Of a stretch of 18,301 nt of DNA, positions 15,301 through 18,301 are shown in pieces (position 1 is the first letter of the stretch; each line of letters begins with the position of its first letter). The notes below the pieces were generated by a model, which did not search any database, was not told the DNA's origin, and was given only the letters and a program-made list of their open reading frames with translations. A program made the translations under genes and the position numbers. The stretch lies in contig JAVKIY010000059.1 of NCBI GenBank assembly GCA_031459235.1, forward strand, positions 1 through 18,301. Direction: 5' to 3'. The DNA is from Fervidifonticultor_A tertius. GTDB lineage: Bacteria; Sysuimicrobiota; Sysuimicrobiia; Sysuimicrobiales; Humicultoraceae.

Positions 15301-16776
15301 CTCCGCGGCCCGCTTGGCGCGCCGGAGATCGGCTTCGATGTCGAGGTCGCCCGCGGCGGGATCGAGGGGATGACGTTCGACTCGCTGGTCGCCGGCGGCT
15401 TCTACCGCGACGGGCTGCTGCAGATCTCGCAGGCGGTCCTCGTCCAGGACAGCAACCGGCTCCGGATCTCGGGGAGCGTACCGTTCAACCCGGCGTTGCG
15501 GCGCCTCGACGATCGCGCGCCCGTGGAGCTGCGCGTGGTCCTGCTGGACGTCAACCTGGGCCTGCTCCGGCTGCTGTGGGCCGGGGTGGACGAGGCGCGC
15601 GGGGCCGTGGAGGGCGAACTGCGCATCAACGGGACCCCGGCGGTGCCGCGGTTGTCTGGCGGGCTGGCCGTGCGTGACGGCCTGGTGCGCCTGCGCGGGC
15701 TCGCCACGCCGATCGAGGGCCTCCGGCTCGACCTGCGTTTCGAAGAGAACACCGTGCGGGCCGCCGAGGCGTCGGCGCGGCTCGGCGGCGGCACGCTGCG
15801 CCTGACCGGGGCTGCGCGGGTCTCGGCGTCGGCGGCGGGCGTCGGACTCGCGATCGCCCAGGACGCGCCGGCCGTGCTCACCGCCGAGCGGGTGCGGCTC
15901 GTCACCCCGCCAGTTGCCGACGCGGTGGTCAACGGCTCGGTGCGGCTCTGGGGTTCGACCGGCGATGTCCGGCGGCCGCTGGCGCTGGACGGCCGCGTCG
16001 CGCTCTCGGAGGGGACCGTGGTCGTCGCCGGCGCCGCAAACGGGGGCGCGCCCCGCTTCCCACTGGCGCTCGCCGGCCTGCGGATCGACGTCGGCCGGGA
16101 CCTGGCGGTACAGGCGGGTGGGCTGCGGTTCGGCCTCGAGCCCGAGGGCTCCCTGCTGCTCGGCGGCACCCTGGCGGCACCGACGCTGGAAGGCACGGTC
16201 GCGGCGACGCGCGGCACCGTGACGGTCGCGGGCAACCCCTTCGAGCTGCTCGAGGGCATCGCGACCTTCCAGGCGCCGCTCGGCGTGCGGCCGCGCGTGT
16301 TCGCGAGGGCGAGGACGCAGGTGGGTCCGACACGCATCATCGCCACCGTCCGCGGCGTGGCGCCCGACGCGTTGGAGCCCCCTGAGCTCGAATCGGACCC
16401 GCCGCTTCCCCGCGAGCAGATTCTGGCCCTGCTCGGCCAGCGGGCGGGGCTCGCCCACCTGGCGGCCGGCGACTTCTCCGCGGCGCTGCGCGCGGAGCTC
16501 ACGCGGCGGCTGTTCGCCCCGGTCACCCTGGCGATCAGCCGCGCGATCGGCCTGACGGAGCTCTCGGTGGAGTACGATTTCGAGCAACCCCTGCGGCTCC
16601 GCCTGGGGAAGCTGCTGTTCTCGAACCTGTATCTCTCGGCGACCGTCACGTTCGAGGCGCAGCAGCAGTGGCTGTGGGCGCTGGAGTACCGGTTCGCCCG
16701 CGGGTGGGAGCTCGCGCTGCGCGCAAACCAGTTCGGGCACCGCGAGGCGATCCTCTGGTACCAGGCGCGGTTTTGA
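12400..16776 (+). CDS. TamB/AsmA-like translocation and assembly module (DUF490) protein
   Basis: A 1458-residue periplasmic protein. An N-terminal signal-anchor helix (about 8-31) holds it in the inner membrane, and the first 150 residues show the AsmA/TamB start (IATSALSAAFRREVRVGQIS, then GIVMEDVTI and LPSISVIVLEGLAIEVL). The long middle is repetitive beta structure with recurring G-x-(V/L)-x-(L/V) strands and 'G-x-hydrophobic-P-x-hydrophobic-x-G' turns, as expected for a lipid-transporting hydrophobic groove. The C-terminal DUF490/TamB domain (about 1150-1458) includes GTLAAPTLEGTVAATRGTVT and PPLPREQILALLGQRAGL, and ends in ...WYQARF. A terminal Phe is typical of proteins that contact the outer-membrane Omp85 system. 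TamB-family proteins work with TamA/BamA-like partners or carry phospholipids between membranes. No Omp85 gene is visible here. GTG at 12400 is used; sigma gene follows after 76 bases. Confidence 0.92.
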   Translation: MRGRRRAAVGLLPVAVALAVPAAAAAWAAVSLGDRAREIATSALSAAFRREVRVGQISGDPWRGIVMEDVTIAPARPGRSSPLAVRRVTVQVDPGALIRGLLAGRGPLPSISVIVLEGLAIEVLHEADGTWNLSELLPVGDGEGRGAFHGRIHVLDGTVRLIDRARIAPGVFEARFSDVNGTADFARAPRLALRASFVEERGGERSPGRLDGAYTTTTRVLDLDVRASRLRADAWGPYLLTTPAFRITAGEADAAVHVLHAPAGLGTATDVSGRVTLRGAAAVVPDRAVVLRDVSGALEITDRWIRTAGLRGRVNGSPVEVRGEASFYGEPHVDLAVRSSGADLRALSRIFAPSVATRLAGTARGEVRIVGAAGAPRVAGRIEGARGVFDGQVFQAASGDVAFAGGLFALTGARGHAAGGVVAGDVLLSPADARYFLALAVRDAEVGSLRRWAPAAPAAAGTATGSFAAFADRTGVRAAGAGVVTDPAVADFRFDTVEGGLRFERGRLTLDAVQARRQGTWIGVSGQIAPAGGLALRVQATTPEVSTLPIPAGAIPAKGRADFIGTIGGSIRAPEVAGALQLGRGRLGPLSFESLATRLVARAGSVVLSDARARDGYTWYRAAGSMEWAGAGRLGLDVSATRASAATLAQALGVTVDLAGRLDGEVRIDGTIARPSASGSLSLAGGRVLGQRVPEASAAFHWDGRRLAVSGGRVHLGSSVVHVAGTFDRLTGLALDLATTGFDLRDVALPPLGASVAGTVDATGRITGPLAAPSLTAEAASANLTLNGRRFDHARGAIAWTAGTLQVRPLVLAVGTERYEIAGDLALSPGPRATLQATVQDGRLSTLLALGGGRIDLPLDGVVTGVASVSGPLANPEARLDLRLRDGRFGEHLITDGHVDLVMRNGSVTIEDLELRPQQGRIAATGRFDLRGASEIEVSGTDLDLDLVRPVFRGRRPLVGRGSFTMQLRGPLGAPEIGFDVEVARGGIEGMTFDSLVAGGFYRDGLLQISQAVLVQDSNRLRISGSVPFNPALRRLDDRAPVELRVVLLDVNLGLLRLLWAGVDEARGAVEGELRINGTPAVPRLSGGLAVRDGLVRLRGLATPIEGLRLDLRFEENTVRAAEASARLGGGTLRLTGAARVSASAAGVGLAIAQDAPAVLTAERVRLVTPPVADAVVNGSVRLWGSTGDVRRPLALDGRVALSEGTVVVAGAANGGAPRFPLALAGLRIDVGRDLAVQAGGLRFGLEPEGSLLLGGTLAAPTLEGTVAATRGTVTVAGNPFELLEGIATFQAPLGVRPRVFARARTQVGPTRIIATVRGVAPDALEPPELESDPPLPREQILALLGQRAGLAHLAAGDFSAALRAELTRRLFAPVTLAISRAIGLTELSVEYDFEQPLRLRLGKLLFSNLYLSATVTFEAQQQWLWALEYRFARGWELALRANQFGHREAILWYQARF

Positions 16777-16852
16777 CGGGGACAGGACTTCAGGTCCTCG
16801 GGTCGAAGGGCTCACGCGTTGGGCCCGCATCTCGCCGGAAGGTGGCAGGGGC

Positions 16853-17494
16853 ATGTTCGAGGACTATCTGCGGGAGCTCCAGCGCGTCGAGCTCCTGGCG
16901 CCGGACGAAGAGCGCGCGCTGTGGCGTGCCTACCGGCACCGGGGCGATGCCGCGGGCCGCCTGCGGCTGATCGAGGCCTACCAGCCGCTCGTCTTCAAGG
17001 TCGTCATGTCGCTGCGGCCGCCCGACGGGCTGCTCATGGACCTGATCCAGGAGGGTGCCGTCGGGCTCATCGAGTCGGTGGAGCGCTTCGACCCCGACCG
17101 GGGCGTGCGGTTCTCCACGTTCGCCTCCTACCGCATCCGCGGCCGGGTGCTGAATGCGCTCGACCGCGTACGGGTGGAGGTGTCGCTGGACCAGACGCTC
17201 GCGGCCGGCGAGGACCACGGGCCGCTCGCCGCCCTGGCCGACCCGGCGGCAACCTCGGCGCTCGCCGGCATCGAGGACCGCGCGTTGCTGCGGCACGTGC
17301 TACGGACCATCGAGCGCCTACCGCCGCGTGAGCGGGCCGTGCTCCGCGCCGTGGTGGGAGCGCAGCCGCCGCGCGAGATCGCCGGCGAGCTGCAGATCAG
17401 CCTGTCGCACTTCTACCGGCTGCAGAAACAGGCCACCGACCGCCTGCGGGCGTTGCTGGGGATCGAGGGCATGCACCAGCCGCAGGGCGCGTGA
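16853..17494 (+). CDS. Short sigma-70 family RNA polymerase sigma factor
   Basis: A 213-residue sigma factor. Residues 4-29 (DYLRELQRVELLAPDEERALWR) look like a region 1.2-type start. Region 2 spans about 38-104: AYQPLVFKVV, core-binding DLIQEGAVGLIE (63-74), RFDPDRGVRFSTF, then the -10-recognising helix ASYRIRGRVLNALDR, closer to the FliA/SigB style (RIRG) than to RpoD. The helical domain 3 is missing. Instead a short linker holds VSLDQTLAAGEDHGPLAAL (110-128), much like the region 3.2 finger. Region 4 (about 150-203) contains LPPRERAVLRAVVG and an HTH, REIAGELQISLSHFYRLQKQ. It is thus an alternative sigma factor between group 3 and ECF in size; regulon unknown. ATG at 16853 lies 7 bases after a GGAAGGTGG stretch. 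A membrane protein follows after 39 bases. Confidence 0.87.
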   Translation: MFEDYLRELQRVELLAPDEERALWRAYRHRGDAAGRLRLIEAYQPLVFKVVMSLRPPDGLLMDLIQEGAVGLIESVERFDPDRGVRFSTFASYRIRGRVLNALDRVRVEVSLDQTLAAGEDHGPLAALADPAATSALAGIEDRALLRHVLRTIERLPPRERAVLRAVVGAQPPREIAGELQISLSHFYRLQKQATDRLRALLGIEGMHQPQGA

Positions 17495-17495
17495 G

Positions 17496-17509
17496 GATAC
17501 TAGATACTG
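17496..17509 (+). repeat. Tandem GATACT repeat in the gap after the sigma gene
   Basis: GATACTAGATACTG is two adjacent copies of GATACT(A/G), starting one base after the sigma-factor stop codon and 24 bases before the next ATG. This small AT-rich patch is conspicuous in the GC-rich surroundings. It may be a protein-binding site or a -10-like element for the downstream gene, or chance. Confidence 0.3.
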
Positions 17510-17533
17510 AAGCCGCGGCTGGGGGGAACCTGC

Positions 17534-18154
17534 ATGGACGCACGTCGGACGACGCTCGCCGAGCGTATCGGCTTCGCCGAAGACTGGGTGGTGCGGGCCC
17601 GGCGCCAGATCCAGGACGGCGATCTTGTCCACGGGACGCTGACGCTGCTGCTCGCGCAGGCCGAGCTCCGGCGCGCGCGCGAGGTGGGGACGACACGCCA
17701 AGCGCCGGCCCGGCCGTGGGCCGTGGTCGCGCTCGGCATCGCCGTGGCGGCGGCAGTGGCTGTGGTCGAGTTCCCAGGACATGCGCCGCTGTCGGCGCAG
17801 ACCGAGGCGCCGATCATCGTCGCCCTGCCTGACCGGACCGGCGCCCTGCTCCAGCTCGTCACCGTCCCCGAGCCCGCGGCGCCCGTGGAGCAGGTGATCG
17901 TGCGCGCCGTGGCCCCGGCCCGCCCGCCGGCCCCTGCGCCGGCGCCTGCCCTGCGGTCGGAAGCGGCATCGCACGTGGGGGTGCGCTCGCAGCCCGCCGC
18001 CCCACCGGCCCCGATGCCCGCGGCGGCCCCGGTGAGTGCAGCGCCGGCTGCTTCGCCCGCCCCGGCATCGGACGCCACGCTGCTGTCGGCGGCGGATGTG
18101 ATCGACCTCGTGCTGGCCGCTGAGCGCTCGCTGCGGCGCCCGGCCGACAGATAG
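17534..18154 (+). CDS. Single-pass membrane protein with Pro/Ala-rich exported region, unknown function
   Basis: I do not recognise a named family. The 206 residues divide into: a charged, helical N-terminal segment (1-52) including ERIGFAEDWVVRARRQIQDG and LLLAQAELRRARE; one membrane helix (about 61-79, WAVVALGIAVAAAVAVV); a short beta-prone stretch (IIVALPDRTGALLQLVTV, 94-111); a Pro/Ala-rich linker (about 113-180); and a C-terminal amphipathic helix (LLSAADVIDLVLAAERSLRR, 183-202). With basic residues before the helix, the N-terminus is expected in the cytosol and the linker outside. Placement 39 bases after a sigma gene, plus this topology, make a membrane anti-sigma factor or sigma-associated sensor conceivable, but no zinc-binding HxxxCxxC anti-sigma motif is present. 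Its role could equally be tied to the secreted protein that follows. The ATG at 17534 has only a weak GGGGGGAA upstream. Confidence 0.75.
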   Translation: MDARRTTLAERIGFAEDWVVRARRQIQDGDLVHGTLTLLLAQAELRRAREVGTTRQAPARPWAVVALGIAVAAAVAVVEFPGHAPLSAQTEAPIIVALPDRTGALLQLVTVPEPAAPVEQVIVRAVAPARPPAPAPAPALRSEAASHVGVRSQPAAPPAPMPAAAPVSAAPAASPAPASDATLLSAADVIDLVLAAERSLRRPADR

Positions 18155-18193
18155 GACGACATCGCGCGCCACGACCCGTGGCCCTCACAAGTC

Positions 18194-18200
18194 AGGAGGA
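18194..18200 (+). promoter_or_regulatory. Ribosome binding site AGGAGGA
   Basis: A full-consensus Shine-Dalgarno site 6 bases before TTG at 18207. It decides the unusual TTG start of the truncated secreted protein and is the strongest such site in the window. Confidence 0.7.
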
Positions 18201-18206
18201 CGACCC

Positions 18207-18301
18207 TTGCTCGATCGCGGATGTCCGCGCCCCGTCCTAATCGCGCTCGTCTGCGCGGTGCTGGTAGCACTGGCGGGCCCCGCGCACGCGGCGCCCGCGC
18301 C
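18207..18301 (+). CDS. N-terminus of a secreted protein (runs off the right edge)
   Basis: Only 31 complete codons are visible. From TTG at 18207 the frame encodes a classic signal peptide: basic start (LDRGCPRP), hydrophobic core VLIALVCAVLVALAG and a signal peptidase I site AHA followed by AP. The strong AGGAGGA site upstream supports the TTG start. An ATG at 18221 in another frame gives an arginine-rich sequence without protein character. Nothing of the mature protein is seen, so its function is unknown. It begins 52 bases after the membrane protein and is likely in the same transcription unit. Confidence 0.7.
   Translation, partial: MLDRGCPRPVLIALVCAVLVALAGPAHAAPA

Noticed and set aside
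16784..16798. AGGAC/GTCCT inverted repeat just after tamB
   Set aside because: Only a 5-bp stem with a 5-base loop and no T-run; too weak to call a terminator, so tamB and the sigma gene may be co-transcribed.
13282..16854. 1190-codon open frame on the minus strand opposite tamB
   Set aside because: Its translation is rich in Arg, Gly, Pro and His without motifs, as expected for a shadow of a GC-rich gene; the plus-strand TamB protein has clear domain character.
17881..18080. Repetitive GCGCCGGCCCC-type DNA in the membrane-protein gene
   Set aside because: It is codon usage for a Pro/Ala-rich linker, without a regular repeat unit, so not a tandem repeat or CRISPR-like array.

Overview
The window is very GC-rich bacterial DNA with tightly packed genes, several GTG/TTG starts and long open frames on the antisense strand that are artefacts of base composition. 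A TamB-type protein implies a cell with two membranes. Two SpoIVB-type (S55) proteins lacking the sporulation architecture, plus a glmU-prs pair, point to a deep-branching GC-rich lineage of the Terrabacteria kind (Armatimonadota or Sysuimicrobiota/CSP1-3 are my best guesses). This placement is inference from gene content only.

Layout. (1) 1-2044, minus strand: a PLP-dependent D-cysteine desulfhydrase/ACC deaminase-family enzyme is translationally coupled (ATGA overlap) to an acetolactate-synthase-like ThDP enzyme that runs off the left edge. Just upstream lies a short decayed remnant resembling the C-terminus of a LivF/LivG-type ABC ATPase. (2) 2243-3632: a small UBP-type zinc-finger protein converges with, and overlaps by 17 bp, a CaCA-family cation/Ca2+ antiporter. 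(3) 3742-8324, plus strand: a compact operon glmU-prs-wecA/tagO-wecB/mnaA. GlmU makes UDP-GlcNAc, the membrane transferase loads GlcNAc-1-P onto undecaprenyl phosphate, and the epimerase makes UDP-ManNAc. These are the entry steps to a surface glycopolymer. (4) 8353-8761: a small exported lipoyl-like protein with its own extended -10 promoter, followed by a perfect 17-bp hairpin. (5) 8794-16776: two tandem secreted S55 paralogues and a 1458-residue TamB/AsmA-like protein, apparently one envelope operon. (6) 16853-18301: a short sigma-70 family factor that lacks the sigma-3 helical domain, a single-pass membrane protein of unknown function with a Pro/Ala-rich exported region, and the signal peptide of a secreted protein cut by the right edge.

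The most interesting part is the 8.3-18.3 kb envelope block: paired S55 proteins whose Ser and His motifs come in the reverse order to SpoIVB, directly coupled to tamB and followed by a minimal sigma factor with a membrane-protein neighbour. No RNA genes, CRISPR arrays, insertion sequences or attachment sites were found, and apart from annotated genes there is no gap longer than about 200 bases.
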